From NCBI GenBank assembly GCA_000701725.1, contig JNJQ01000005.1, positions 93,359 to 157,358 of the forward strand: 64,000 nucleotides of DNA, written 5' to 3'. The notes beneath the pieces were generated by a model that was not told the origin of the DNA, did no database searches, and saw only the letters and a list, made by a program, of their open reading frames with translations. The translations under genes were made by a program, and so were the position numbers. Below are positions 51,264 to 59,917 of the stretch, one piece after another (position 1 is the stretch's first letter; each line of letters begins with the position of its first letter). The stretch is from Erysipelotrichaceae bacterium NK3D112. Its GTDB lineage: Bacteria; Bacillota_I; Bacilli_A; Erysipelotrichales; Erysipelotrichaceae.

Positions 51264-52483
51264 GCGCAGTGGAAAGATTGATCCGCTATTGTCAGATTGA
51301 CACCCAGTCTGATCCGGCCAACGAGGATGTGACCCCGTCAACAGAAAAACAGTTTAACCTTGCAAGGGTTCTGGAACAGGAACTGAATGAGCTCGGTCTT
51401 GAGGATGTATGTCTGGATGAGCACTGCTATGTGTACGCAAAACTGCCCGGCAATCTTGACCATGAGGTGAAGACAGTCGGCTTCATTGCCCACATGGACA
51501 CAGCTCCGGATTTCTCCGGAACCAATGTGAAGCCGCGCATCATCCGCAATTTTGACGGCAATGACATCGCATTGAATGATGAAGTCACGCTGAAAATGGA
51601 CAGTTTCCCCTGGATGAGAGATCTCAAGGGAAAGGATCTGCTGGTCACAGACGGAAACACACTGCTTGGCGCGGACGACAAGGCAGGCATCACCTGCATC
51701 ATGGAGGCGCTTGTCTGGATGAAGGAACATCCCGAATTCAGACACGGTCCCATCGCGGTTGCCTTCACACCGGATGAGGAGATCGGCAACGGACCGAAGT
51801 ACTTCGACATTGAAAAATTCGGTGCGGACTTCGCATACACAATGGATGGCGGCACAGTGGCGGAGCTTTCCGATGAAACATTCAACGCGGCCAGCGCGGT
51901 GGTGAAATTCAAAGGCTTCTCCATCCATCCGGGCGAAGCCAAGGACAAGATGATCAACGCGGCGCTTGCGGCAAGCGAATTTGCGAGCCTTCTGCCCAAA
52001 CATATGATTCCCGCCCATACCGAAGGCAGAGAAGGATTCATCCATCTGCATAACATGAAGGGCGACTGTGAAAGCGCCGAGCTGGAATATATCATCCGCG
52101 ATCATGACTATGCGAAGCTTCAGGCAAAGAAGGAACTGATGAGAAACGCCCTGGATTATATCAATGCCGAATACGGAGAGGGCACAGCGGAAATCACCTT
52201 CCGCGATTCCTACCGCAATATGAAAGAGATCCTCAATCAGTATCCGGAAGTCTGCGCATATGGTGAAAAGGCGATCAAGGAACTCGGTTATGAGATTGTC
52301 CATGAACCGGTCAGAGGCGGCACGGACGGAGCCCAGCTCTCATTCCGCGGACTGCCCTGTCCCAACCTCGGCGCCGGCGGAGGCAACTTCCACGGCCGCT
52401 ATGAATACTGTGTCATCAACGAGCTTGAAGAAGCCCGTACACTCATTCTCAACATTATCCGTCTGATCAGCGAGGAGGTCTGA
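51260..52483 (+). CDS. pepT: peptidase T (tripeptide aminopeptidase)
   Basis: 407 residues from ATG 51260. M20 metallopeptidase: VGFIAHMDTAPDFSG (first zinc His and Asp), DGNTLLGADDKAGI (bridging Asp), TPDEEIGNG (Glu base and zinc Glu), DGGTVAELSDETF, and VRGGTDGAQLSFRGLPCPN plus a late His in GGGNFHGRYE. PepT removes N-terminal residues from tripeptides in the cytosol. Translation is coupled to the DUF1349 gene. Confidence 0.95.
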   Translation: MSAVERLIRYCQIDTQSDPANEDVTPSTEKQFNLARVLEQELNELGLEDVCLDEHCYVYAKLPGNLDHEVKTVGFIAHMDTAPDFSGTNVKPRIIRNFDGNDIALNDEVTLKMDSFPWMRDLKGKDLLVTDGNTLLGADDKAGITCIMEALVWMKEHPEFRHGPIAVAFTPDEEIGNGPKYFDIEKFGADFAYTMDGGTVAELSDETFNAASAVVKFKGFSIHPGEAKDKMINAALAASEFASLLPKHMIPAHTEGREGFIHLHNMKGDCESAELEYIIRDHDYAKLQAKKELMRNALDYINAEYGEGTAEITFRDSYRNMKEILNQYPEVCAYGEKAIKELGYEIVHEPVRGGTDGAQLSFRGLPCPNLGAGGGNFHGRYEYCVINELEEARTLILNIIRLISEEV

Positions 52484-52484
52484 T

Positions 52485-53408
52485 ATGCTGTTTACATGTA
52501 CACTGAATCCGTCCCTTGACTATTACATGGAATTTGACGGTCCTTTGAAGGAAGGTTCCAGAATGAACCGTTCCACCCTGGAATACTTCGAGGCCGGCGG
52601 CAAGGGAATCAATGTCTCAATCGTTCTCAACAACCTCGGTATTCCTTCCAGAGCACTTGGTTTCATCGGCGGCTTCACCAAGGATTTCTATATTTCCCTT
52701 CTGGCGAAATACGATCACATCATTCCCAATTTCACCTACATCAACGGTCATACCCGCATCAATGTGAAATGCCACGCGGAGCGTCATACCAACATGAACG
52801 CAGCCGGTCCGTATATCACCGACGGGGATATGAAGAACCTGGTTTCCAAAACCGAAAAACTCGATGTCGGCGATTATCTGGTATTGGCCGGTGTGACTCC
52901 GGAATATCTTGAAGATGATGTCGAAAAGATGCTCGCAGACCTGATTGAGCGAAAGGTTAAAGTGATCCTTGATACCAATCCGGATCTGATGAAGAGAATG
53001 CTTGCCTATAAGCCGTTTATGATCAAGACGACTTCCACTGAACTGGGTGAGCTGCTCGGCCGCAAAATCGAAACCATTGAGGAAACAGTTGCGGCCGCAA
53101 AGGAAGTCCGTGAGATGGGCGCCGAACATGTCATGATTCTCTATCACGGCCGTGAAGCGATCCTGTGCTGCAGTGAGGGCAGCTTCCAGGCGGAGATTCT
53201 CCAGCATGACAAAGCCGTCAATACGGTTGGGACCGGGGATTCCCTGATTGCAGGTTTCCTGATGTCCTATCTGCGCTCGCGTGACGCGGTGGACAGCTTC
53301 CGCTTCGGCGCATCCTGCGGTTCGGCAACGGCCTATTCCAAGGGCCTGGCAACCAAGGCGAAGATTGATGCCCTGTACCGTGACACAAAACTGATTGAAT
53401 TGGACTAA
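52485..53408 (+). CDS. 1-phosphofructokinase / PfkB-type sugar-phosphate kinase
   Basis: 307 residues from ATG 52485 behind GGAGG. PfkB fold: LNPSLDYYMEFDG, EAGGKGINVSIVLNNLG, and the ATP and anion-hole motif NTVGTGDSLIAGF with catalytic Asp near residue 252. Closest to FruK or LacC. No fru PTS gene adjoins it, so the sugar phosphate is uncertain (fructose-1-phosphate or tagatose-6-phosphate). Confidence 0.87.
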   Translation: MLFTCTLNPSLDYYMEFDGPLKEGSRMNRSTLEYFEAGGKGINVSIVLNNLGIPSRALGFIGGFTKDFYISLLAKYDHIIPNFTYINGHTRINVKCHAERHTNMNAAGPYITDGDMKNLVSKTEKLDVGDYLVLAGVTPEYLEDDVEKMLADLIERKVKVILDTNPDLMKRMLAYKPFMIKTTSTELGELLGRKIETIEETVAAAKEVREMGAEHVMILYHGREAILCCSEGSFQAEILQHDKAVNTVGTGDSLIAGFLMSYLRSRDAVDSFRFGASCGSATAYSKGLATKAKIDALYRDTKLIELD

Positions 53409-53455
53409 AGTGAAACGGCGGTGCTATACTGTTTGTCATGAATAAAGAAGGCACC

Positions 53456-54034
53456 ATGATGAAAAAACTCACAGCGTCACTGCTCAGTCTGGCTCTGTTA
53501 TGCGGATGCGGTACAAAGTCTGAAAAGATCACGATCACCAATCCGATCGAAATGAATACGGAGCCGGCGATTATGACTGTATATGACTGGATCGGGGAAA
53601 CGATCGCCGATTTCCAGGAAATCACCTTCGCTGAATCCATCCGTCTGTTTGCGGAAAAGGGAAGCGGTATCCTTTATTACGGATATGATGACTGCCCCTG
53701 GTGCGAAAGAGCGGTTCCGGTTTTCAATGAGGCGGCTCTGGAAACGGGAATCACGGTTTATTACGTTGATATCTACGGTCCGTTCCAGCCGTCCAGAAGC
53801 CAGTTTGATGAGCTGCTCGGATATATCGAAAGCGCATTGATCGAGGATGAGGAAGGCAACAAGAGCTTCTTCGTGCCGCTTGTGATCGGTGTGAAAAACG
53901 GTGAGATCACTGACAGCCATGTATCACTGGTCAAAGGCTTTGAGCTGGAAGATGAGGAAAGCATGCTTTCCGATGAGCAGAAGCAGGAACTGAAAAATAT
54001 TTATCTGGATATTATTAAAAAAACAGCGGATTAA
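53456..54034 (+). CDS. thioredoxin-fold lipoprotein
   Basis: 192 residues from ATG 53456 (AGAAGG upstream; ATG 53438 has none). Lipobox LLCGC near residue 19. A thioredoxin-like domain follows, with the redox-active DDCPWCERAVPVF near residue 83 and VYYVDIYGP. Predicted to face outside and act in thiol-disulfide exchange or surface protein repair. TGCTATACT upstream at about 53421 is an extended -10 promoter. Confidence 0.8.
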   Translation: MMKKLTASLLSLALLCGCGTKSEKITITNPIEMNTEPAIMTVYDWIGETIADFQEITFAESIRLFAEKGSGILYYGYDDCPWCERAVPVFNEAALETGITVYYVDIYGPFQPSRSQFDELLGYIESALIEDEEGNKSFFVPLVIGVKNGEITDSHVSLVKGFELEDEESMLSDEQKQELKNIYLDIIKKTAD

Positions 54035-54047
54035 GTCTGCTGTTTTT
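54018..54047 (+). terminator. terminator of the thioredoxin-fold gene
   Basis: AAACAGCGGA/TCTGCTGTTT stem with a TTAAG loop and a T tract; overlaps the end of the gene. Confidence 0.75.
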
Positions 54048-54086
54048 CAATTCGGACTATAATGGGGTCAGGAAAGAAGGGAAGAA

Positions 54087-54560
54087 ATGCTGTTTCAGCT
54101 GTTCAGGAAAAACAGAATCACGGAAGGAGACCCGGTGGATCTGAAACTGGAATCCCATCGCGAACCGTCCTTCAACAATAACTATGTGCCTTCCGACATC
54201 TACGGTATTTTTCTTCACGGCTCATCCATGCGCATCGGGGAATGCGATATCCGCCTCGGCATGAATGAGGAGCTTTACTATGCCGGCAATATCGGCTACC
54301 GCATTTATGAGCCTTACCGCGGACACGGATATGCGTATGAGGCAGCGAAGATGCTGATGAGGATTGCCCGGGAAATACACGGCTTTGATGAGATCATCCT
54401 GACCTGTTCCCCTGACAACATCGCTTCGCGCAAGACACTGGAAAAACTCGGCGGTGTATTGGTCGAAACTGTCAACGTGCCATCATGGCACTGGCTCTAC
54501 AAAAGAGGCGAAACGGTCAAACAGATCTGGCGCTATGATCTCAAAAACATGATGCTATAA
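54087..54560 (+). CDS. GNAT-family N-acetyltransferase
   Basis: 157 residues from ATG 54087 behind AAGGGAAG; TATAAT at 54058-54063. GNAT core: YAGNIGYRIYEPYRGHGYA with the acetyl-CoA loop RGHGYAYEAAKML, and CSPDNIASRKTLEKLGG. Acyl acceptor unknown. It lies 8 bp upstream of the cardiolipin synthase gene and is probably co-transcribed with it. Confidence 0.87.
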   Translation: MLFQLFRKNRITEGDPVDLKLESHREPSFNNNYVPSDIYGIFLHGSSMRIGECDIRLGMNEELYYAGNIGYRIYEPYRGHGYAYEAAKMLMRIAREIHGFDEIILTCSPDNIASRKTLEKLGGVLVETVNVPSWHWLYKRGETVKQIWRYDLKNMML

Positions 54561-54567
54561 TACTCAT

Positions 54568-56091
54568 ATGCGCAGATTACTGAAAATACTGACCGGAAGA
54601 ATGATGATTGTCGGACCGCTGGTTCTGCTTCAGCTCGTTCTTTTTATCAGCCTGATCTGGCGGTACGCGATCGCCTGGGAAATCATGCCCGTGATCAATG
54701 TCCTTTCCATCATCCTGACCCTGCACTGCATCAACCGGCAGGCGGATCAGTCTTTTAAGATTGCCTGGTGCATCATTCTGCTGGCACTGCCTGTGGTGGG
54801 TGTGCCTCTTTATATGTTGGCAGCCAACCGCCGTATGCCCAAAAAGCTTAGAAGCGGAACGGTGCGCGCCAATGAGGAGATGATGGATCTGCTCACCATG
54901 GATGAGGGCGTCATCCGTGAATCCAATTCAATGGCACCGGACCTGGTTCATATCGCCGCCTATGGCGCGCAGAACTGCGGCTATCCGGTTTATCACAATA
55001 CATCCAGCCGTTATTTCCGCAGCGGCGAGGAATGGTTCCCTGTCTATCTGGAGGAACTGAAAAAAGCCAGACACTTCATCTTCATCGAATTCTTCATCAT
55101 TGATGAGGGATCTGTTCTGGATGAAGTGATTGAAATTCTCAAACAGAAGGCAAAGGAAGGCGTTGAGGTCAAGGTCATCTATGATGACTTCGGCTCGATC
55201 ACAATGCCATGGCATTACGACCGCACACTTTCGGCGGCAGGCATTGAGACTTATCGTTTCAATCATGTCAGACCCGCATTCATCGTTCAGATGAACAACC
55301 GTACCCACCGCAAGCTCACGATCATTGACAACAATGTCGCCTTTACCGGCGGAGTCAATCTTTCCGATGAATATGTCAACCGGATCAAACGGTTCGGCTA
55401 CTGGCGCGATTCGGCGATCATGATCAAGGGTGAGGCGGTCTGGTCCATGACAGTCATGTTCTTAGGCATGTTAAGCTATGAGCGCGGAAATAATGCGGTG
55501 GAATACAACCGTTACAGACTGCCGTGCGAGATGACCGGAGACGGCGGCTATTATCAGCCTTTCTCCGATTCGCCAAATGATGATGAGGCGGTATCAATGA
55601 ACCTCCACCTCTTGATGATCACCCATGCCAGGGATTATCTTTATATCAACACGCCTTATCTGATTCCCAATGACACGATCAAAAACGCATTGTGTCTGGC
55701 GGCCAAAAGCGGCGTGGATGTCAGGGTTCTGGTTCCGCATATTCCCGACAAGATTTTCGTGAACCAGATCACCAAAGCAAACTACGCGGCTTTGATACAT
55801 GCCGGTGTGAGGGTTTATGAATACACACCCGGCTTCAACCACTCCAAGACATTCATCAGCGATGACCGTCTGGCCATCAACGGAACGGTGAATATGGATT
55901 ACCGCAGCTATTATCTTCATTTCGAAAACGGCATTCTCATGTCGCACAGCGATCAGATCATCGCCATGAGGCAGGATTTCGAGGATGCGCTGAAACAGTC
56001 ACAGCAGATTACGGAAGAGGATCTGGCAAAGACCAGTTTGCCGGTCAGATTATTCCGGGCTGTGCTCAATCTGTTTGTGCCGCTTGTATAA
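54568..56091 (+). CDS. cls: cardiolipin synthase
   Basis: 507 residues from ATG 54568. Two N-terminal membrane helices (about 10-60), then two phospholipase D HKD motifs: HRKLTIIDNNVAFTGGVN near residue 250 and HSKTFISDDRLAINGT near 430. Cls condenses two phosphatidylglycerol molecules into cardiolipin at the membrane. Length is normal. The next gene is a patatin-like lipase, so lipid remodelling genes are grouped here. Confidence 0.95.
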   Translation: MRRLLKILTGRMMIVGPLVLLQLVLFISLIWRYAIAWEIMPVINVLSIILTLHCINRQADQSFKIAWCIILLALPVVGVPLYMLAANRRMPKKLRSGTVRANEEMMDLLTMDEGVIRESNSMAPDLVHIAAYGAQNCGYPVYHNTSSRYFRSGEEWFPVYLEELKKARHFIFIEFFIIDEGSVLDEVIEILKQKAKEGVEVKVIYDDFGSITMPWHYDRTLSAAGIETYRFNHVRPAFIVQMNNRTHRKLTIIDNNVAFTGGVNLSDEYVNRIKRFGYWRDSAIMIKGEAVWSMTVMFLGMLSYERGNNAVEYNRYRLPCEMTGDGGYYQPFSDSPNDDEAVSMNLHLLMITHARDYLYINTPYLIPNDTIKNALCLAAKSGVDVRVLVPHIPDKIFVNQITKANYAALIHAGVRVYEYTPGFNHSKTFISDDRLAINGTVNMDYRSYYLHFENGILMSHSDQIIAMRQDFEDALKQSQQITEEDLAKTSLPVRLFRAVLNLFVPLV

Positions 56092-56112
56092 GCGAAGAAA
56101 GGAATACATTCT

Positions 56113-56973
56113 ATGGAACGGATCGGACTGGTATTGGAAGGCGGCGGTGTCCGCGGTGCATACACAGCGGGCTGCCTTGCCTGGCTTCACGACAACAACA
56201 TCCACTTTGATTACAGCGCCGGTATTTCCAGCGGCGCCGTCTATCTGAGCTGCTTTCTGATGGGACAGCCGCAGATTGCAAAAAACATGTCCACAAAATA
56301 TGCGTGCGATCCCAATATGACCGGCGTCGGCGCAATGATCCATTGCGGCCATTATGTCGATTATGAAATGATCTTCGAAAAGTATCTGCGCGGGGTGGAA
56401 CATATGAGCTGCCAGCCTTTGATCGATGCCAATCCGGATATGGAAGTCGGCGCATATGATCTCGATCTTGGCAAAACTGTCTGGTTCAGACCGAAGGACA
56501 TGGATCCCGAACTCGTTCTGTTAAGAGCGACATGCGCGCTTCCGGTGGCTGCCGAGACTGTTGAGTACAAAGGCAGAAAGCTTCTTGACGGCGGCATCAC
56601 CAAGATGATTCCGATTGAAAGAGCCGTGGAGCAGGGCTGCACAAAGGTCATGGTCATCACCACCAAACCGGCAGACTTTGTCAGAAAGCCCGCCTCTAAA
56701 TTCATCCGTTTCATGATGAAGAGAATTTATAAGGATTACCCCAAGGTGGAAGAGGACTATCAGGTCCGTCACATCAATTACTATAAGCAGATGACCATGA
56801 TCAAGGATATGGTCGCGGACAACAAAGCCATACTCATGTATCCGAGTGAAACGGTCAAGGTCAACCGTTTCAAAGGCGATGAGGAAAAGTGCCTTCAGCT
56901 TTACAACCTCGGATATGCGGATATGGAGAAAAGAAAGGATGAAATCCTTGCCTTCATGAAGAAGGAAGGCTGA
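56113..56973 (+). CDS. patatin-like phospholipase
   Basis: 286 residues from ATG 56113, with GAAAGGA upstream. GLVLEGGGVRGAYTAGCLA (oxyanion hole), nucleophile Ser in SAGISSGAVY near residue 40, and the catalytic Asp in LLDGGITKMIPI near residue 165. Serine lipase / acyl hydrolase of the RssA type. It follows cls by 21 bp and would act on membrane phospholipids. Confidence 0.9.
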   Translation: MERIGLVLEGGGVRGAYTAGCLAWLHDNNIHFDYSAGISSGAVYLSCFLMGQPQIAKNMSTKYACDPNMTGVGAMIHCGHYVDYEMIFEKYLRGVEHMSCQPLIDANPDMEVGAYDLDLGKTVWFRPKDMDPELVLLRATCALPVAAETVEYKGRKLLDGGITKMIPIERAVEQGCTKVMVITTKPADFVRKPASKFIRFMMKRIYKDYPKVEEDYQVRHINYYKQMTMIKDMVADNKAILMYPSETVKVNRFKGDEEKCLQLYNLGYADMEKRKDEILAFMKKEG

Positions 56974-56989
56974 TCCGGATACTTTTATG

Positions 56990-57035
56990 ACGGCACAGAT
57001 GACGCATGGATTCGATGCGCAGGAGTCTGTGCCGT
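56990..57035 (+). terminator. terminator after the patatin gene
   Basis: ACGGCACAGA and TCTGTGCCGT form a 10 bp stem with an inner CGCAT/ATGCG hairpin, followed by TATTTATG. Confidence 0.65.
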
Positions 57036-57119
57036 TATTTATGGAAACGGTGATGAAAAATTCTTGACAACCGGCCTTTATCGGCAGAATATACTGAATA
57101 AAACAGGAGGAATAAGCAA

Positions 57120-58106
57120 ATGGATAACAGCAACGTACGTCCCGAATCAATGGAAAGAATCACCACACCTGAGCTCGCTCAGAAGTTCATCGATGAACAG
57201 GTTGCGGCAGTCAGGGAACAGGTCAAGGATGGAAAGGTGCTTCTCGCACTCTCCGGCGGTGTCGACTCATCCGTTGTCGCGGCATTGCTGATCAAGGCGA
57301 TCGGAAGAAATCTGGTCTGCGTACATGTCAACCACGGTTTCCTGAGAAAGGGTGAACCGGAACAGGTTATCGAGGTTTTCCGCAATCAGATGAACGCAAA
57401 TCTCATCTATGTGGATGCGGCTGACAGATTCATCGACAAGGTTGCCGGTGTCACTGATCCCGAAGAAAAGAGACACATCATCGGTGAGGAATTCATCAAG
57501 GTGTTTGATGAGGAAGCTGCCAAACTGACAGGTATTCACTTCCTCGGCCAGGGAACCATCTATCCGGATATTCTCGAAAGCGAGAAGGGCATCAAGGCTC
57601 ACCACAATGTCGGCGGTCTGCCCGAGGAGATGGAAATGGAACTGGTTGAACCGGTCAAGCTGCTTTACAAGGACGAGGTCAGAGTTGTAGGCCGTGCACT
57701 CGGTCTGCCTGAGAACATGGTTGACAGACAGCCGTTCCCGGGACCCGGTCTGGCAGTCAGAACACCCGGCGCCATCACAAGAGACAGACTGGAAGCTGTC
57801 CGTGAATCCGATGCGATTCTCAGAGAGGAATTCGCAAAGAACGGTCTGGCCGGCAAAGTATGGCAGTACTTCACAATCGTGCCTGATTTCAAGAGCACAG
57901 GCATCAAAGACGGTAAGAGAACATTTGACTGGTTTGTTGTTATCCGTGCAGTCAATACAACCGACGCCATCGAAGCAAGCATCGAGGAAATCCCTTACGA
58001 TCTGCTCAGACACATCACCAAGAGAATCACAACCGAGGTCAAGGGTGTCAACAGAGTTCTTTATGATCTGACACCGAAACCTTCCGGAACAATCGAGTGG
58101 GAATGA
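57120..58106 (+). CDS. guaA: GMP synthase, ATP-pyrophosphatase subunit only
   Basis: 328 residues from ATG 57120 behind GGAGGAATAAG. It has the PP-loop LLALSGGVDSSVVAALL near residue 40, DRQPFPGPGL and the dimerisation end VLYDLTPKPSGTIEWE. The N-terminal class I glutamine amidotransferase domain (about 190 residues, Cys-His-Glu) of usual GuaA is absent, and the gene has its own start and a TTGACA box at 57064. The enzyme aminates XMP to GMP; here it must use ammonia or a separate glutaminase. An island is inserted at its 3' end. Confidence 0.93.
   Translation: MDNSNVRPESMERITTPELAQKFIDEQVAAVREQVKDGKVLLALSGGVDSSVVAALLIKAIGRNLVCVHVNHGFLRKGEPEQVIEVFRNQMNANLIYVDAADRFIDKVAGVTDPEEKRHIIGEEFIKVFDEEAAKLTGIHFLGQGTIYPDILESEKGIKAHHNVGGLPEEMEMELVEPVKLLYKDEVRVVGRALGLPENMVDRQPFPGPGLAVRTPGAITRDRLEAVRESDAILREEFAKNGLAGKVWQYFTIVPDFKSTGIKDGKRTFDWFVVIRAVNTTDAIEASIEEIPYDLLRHITKRITTEVKGVNRVLYDLTPKPSGTIEWE
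58093..58104. repeat. attL-like repeat in the guaA 3' end
   Basis: TCGAGTGGGAAT, the conserved last codons of guaA, recurs exactly at 61846-61857. The guaA 3' end is a known integration site of genomic islands and ICEs in Bacillota. Confidence 0.8.
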
Positions 58107-58586
58107 GGTACGAAAGTCAGAAAGCCCAGTAAAATCAAGGCTTTCCGGCTTCGAAAAGGTTCCTTTGATAACAATTTGATACAATCCTATCAAGATATGG
58201 AAGATAAGCTGGCACACGATCCTGAGTATCAGCTTCCCGAACCGCAGGGACTCATGTCTGCCAAGTCCTACAAGGCCAAGTTTGCGGAGCCCCTTGTAAA
58301 ACGGCTGAAAAAGCTCGTAAAAAGCCTCCTGGTGCGGTATTTCAAGGTGCAGGACAGCTATTATCGGCTCAATAAGACAAACGGAGAGCTGTACAGGGAC
58401 AATGAAGGTCTGGCTCGGAGCAATGACCGGCTCAAAGAGGAAAACACCGTCCTGCGGGAGCAGAACAAGGACTATGCTCTCCTTCGGAAGGTATTCGGGA
58501 GCAGGCAGATCGACGATTTGGTGACACAGGCAAGAGAAGCACAACAGGCAAAACGGCGGCAAAAACAGAGAAACTATGAGAGATAG
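58107..58586 (+). pseudogene. 3' fragment of a coiled-coil, relaxase-like (Mob) gene
   Basis: The frame is open directly from the guaA stop codon to TAG at 58584-58586, with no ATG and no ribosome site near the start. From 58176 it encodes a long coiled coil (KRLKKLVKSLLVRYFKVQDS, NDRLKEENTVLREQNKDYAL) and FGSRQIDDLVTQAREAQQAK. Such tails are common at the C-terminus of plasmid mobilisation/recombination proteins in gut Bacillota. The relaxase part is lost at the attachment site. Confidence 0.55.
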
Positions 58587-58591
58587 GATGA

Positions 58592-58620
58592 CGGCGGCGA
58601 GGAGCAATCCCCGCCGCTTT
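58592..58620 (+). terminator. terminator after the mob fragment
   Basis: CGGCGG (58592-58597) and CCGCCG (58611-58616) stem followed by CTTTTATAAT. Confidence 0.65.
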
Positions 58621-58775
58621 TATAATACCTGCGTCTCAGTAAAAAGGCCGTTGCGTGAATACTTGGTTTTTAGGTCTATTTGAGGCTGTTGCTTTTATTG
58701 ACTCTTTTTGCCCTAAAAAAGCAAAACTCTTACTGATAGTAGGGAAAATAAAATCAAATTGATATGACTGGTCTG

Positions 58776-58804
58776 TTCACTTTCCGGTTTCGATGCATTA
58801 CAAT
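58776..58804 (+). promoter_or_regulatory. promoter of the island regulator
   Basis: TTCACT (58776-58781), 17 bp, TACAAT (58799-58804). Confidence 0.5.
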
Positions 58805-58834
58805 CATCGACAGAAACACAAAGGAGGCGGGCGT

Positions 58835-59917
58835 ATGAAAATGATGCTGGCGGAGAACATCCGCGCTTTCCGCAAGGAACGGTCGCTGACCCAGGAGCAG
58901 CTTTCCGAGGCGCTGGGGGTGACGGCAGGCGCGGTATATAAGTGGGAGGCGAAGCTGTCGATCCCGGAGCTGGAGCTGATCATTCAGATGGCTGACTTTT
59001 TCGATACCTCTGTAGACGTACTGCTGGGCTATGAAGTCAAGGATAACCGCCTGGAAGCAACGGTAAAGCGTTTACAGGAATACCGCCGCAGCAAGGATTG
59101 GGACGGGCTTGCGGAGGCGGAAAAGGCACTCAAGAAGTATCCGCACTCCTTTCAGATCGTCAACGCCAGCGCCGCGCTGTACCGCGCGTTTGGTTTTGAA
59201 AGCGGGGACAAGGCCCTGTTTCACCGCGCGCTGGAGCTTCTGGAGCAGTCCCGTCTGCTGTTGAGCCAAAACGAAGATCCCCAGATCAGCGAGCAGACGA
59301 TCTACGGGAGAATCGCGCAAACGTATCTGGGGCTGGGCGAAACGGACAAGGCCATAGAGCTTTGGAAGACCCATAACGCGGACGGGGTGTTCAGCCCCCA
59401 GATCGGTCATATTCTGGCCCAAAACGATCAGGTTGAGGAGGCGGAACCGTTTCTGTCGGAAGCCCTGACGAAGCTCCTCTCCAATCTGGTCAACACGATC
59501 GTCGGCTATATGAACGTATACATGAAGCGCGGTGATCAAGCTTCTACCCAGGCGATCCTGAGCTGGGGGGTTGGGCTCCTGCTGGGGCTGCGGGAAGCGG
59601 ACAAGCCCAACTACTTCGACAGAGTCAGCGCTGTTTTTCTCGCCGCTCTTGCCGGGTCGCAGTTCCTGTCAGGGCAGGGTGACGAGGCCCGTGACACCCT
59701 GATAAAAGCCAAAGAGCTCGCCGCCTTCTTTGACGCCTCCCCCAGCTATGATGAAAGCGACATCCGCTTTATCACCCGCATCGAAGGCGCCAGCGCCCAC
59801 GACGACATGGGAGCCACGGCAATGGACGGTGTCCGAAATGTGGTCAGCCAATTTCAAAATGAAGCGTTTACTGCGCTTTGGAACTCTCTCAGCGCACAGG
59901 AGGAGCATCATGAATAA
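58835..59917 (+). CDS. XRE-type regulator with TPR-like domain
   Basis: 360 residues from ATG 58835 behind AAAGGAGG. HTH of the Cro/CI type in the first 65 residues (LAENIRAFRKERSLTQEQLS, GVTAGAVYKWEAKLSIPELE). Residues 85-350 are helical with TPR-like pairs (YGRIAQTYLGLGETDKAIEL, EEAEPFLSEALTKLL). This resembles regulators that sense a peptide or the state of an ABC exporter. It overlaps the next gene by 8 bp. GC-rich codon use differs from the core genes. Confidence 0.83.
   Translation: MKMMLAENIRAFRKERSLTQEQLSEALGVTAGAVYKWEAKLSIPELELIIQMADFFDTSVDVLLGYEVKDNRLEATVKRLQEYRRSKDWDGLAEAEKALKKYPHSFQIVNASAALYRAFGFESGDKALFHRALELLEQSRLLLSQNEDPQISEQTIYGRIAQTYLGLGETDKAIELWKTHNADGVFSPQIGHILAQNDQVEEAEPFLSEALTKLLSNLVNTIVGYMNVYMKRGDQASTQAILSWGVGLLLGLREADKPNYFDRVSAVFLAALAGSQFLSGQGDEARDTLIKAKELAAFFDASPSYDESDIRFITRIEGASAHDDMGATAMDGVRNVVSQFQNEAFTALWNSLSAQEEHHE

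Noticed and set aside
57267..58607. 446-residue minus-strand frame opposite guaA
   Set aside because: Shadow of guaA and the mob fragment; it has no ribosome site and no domain.
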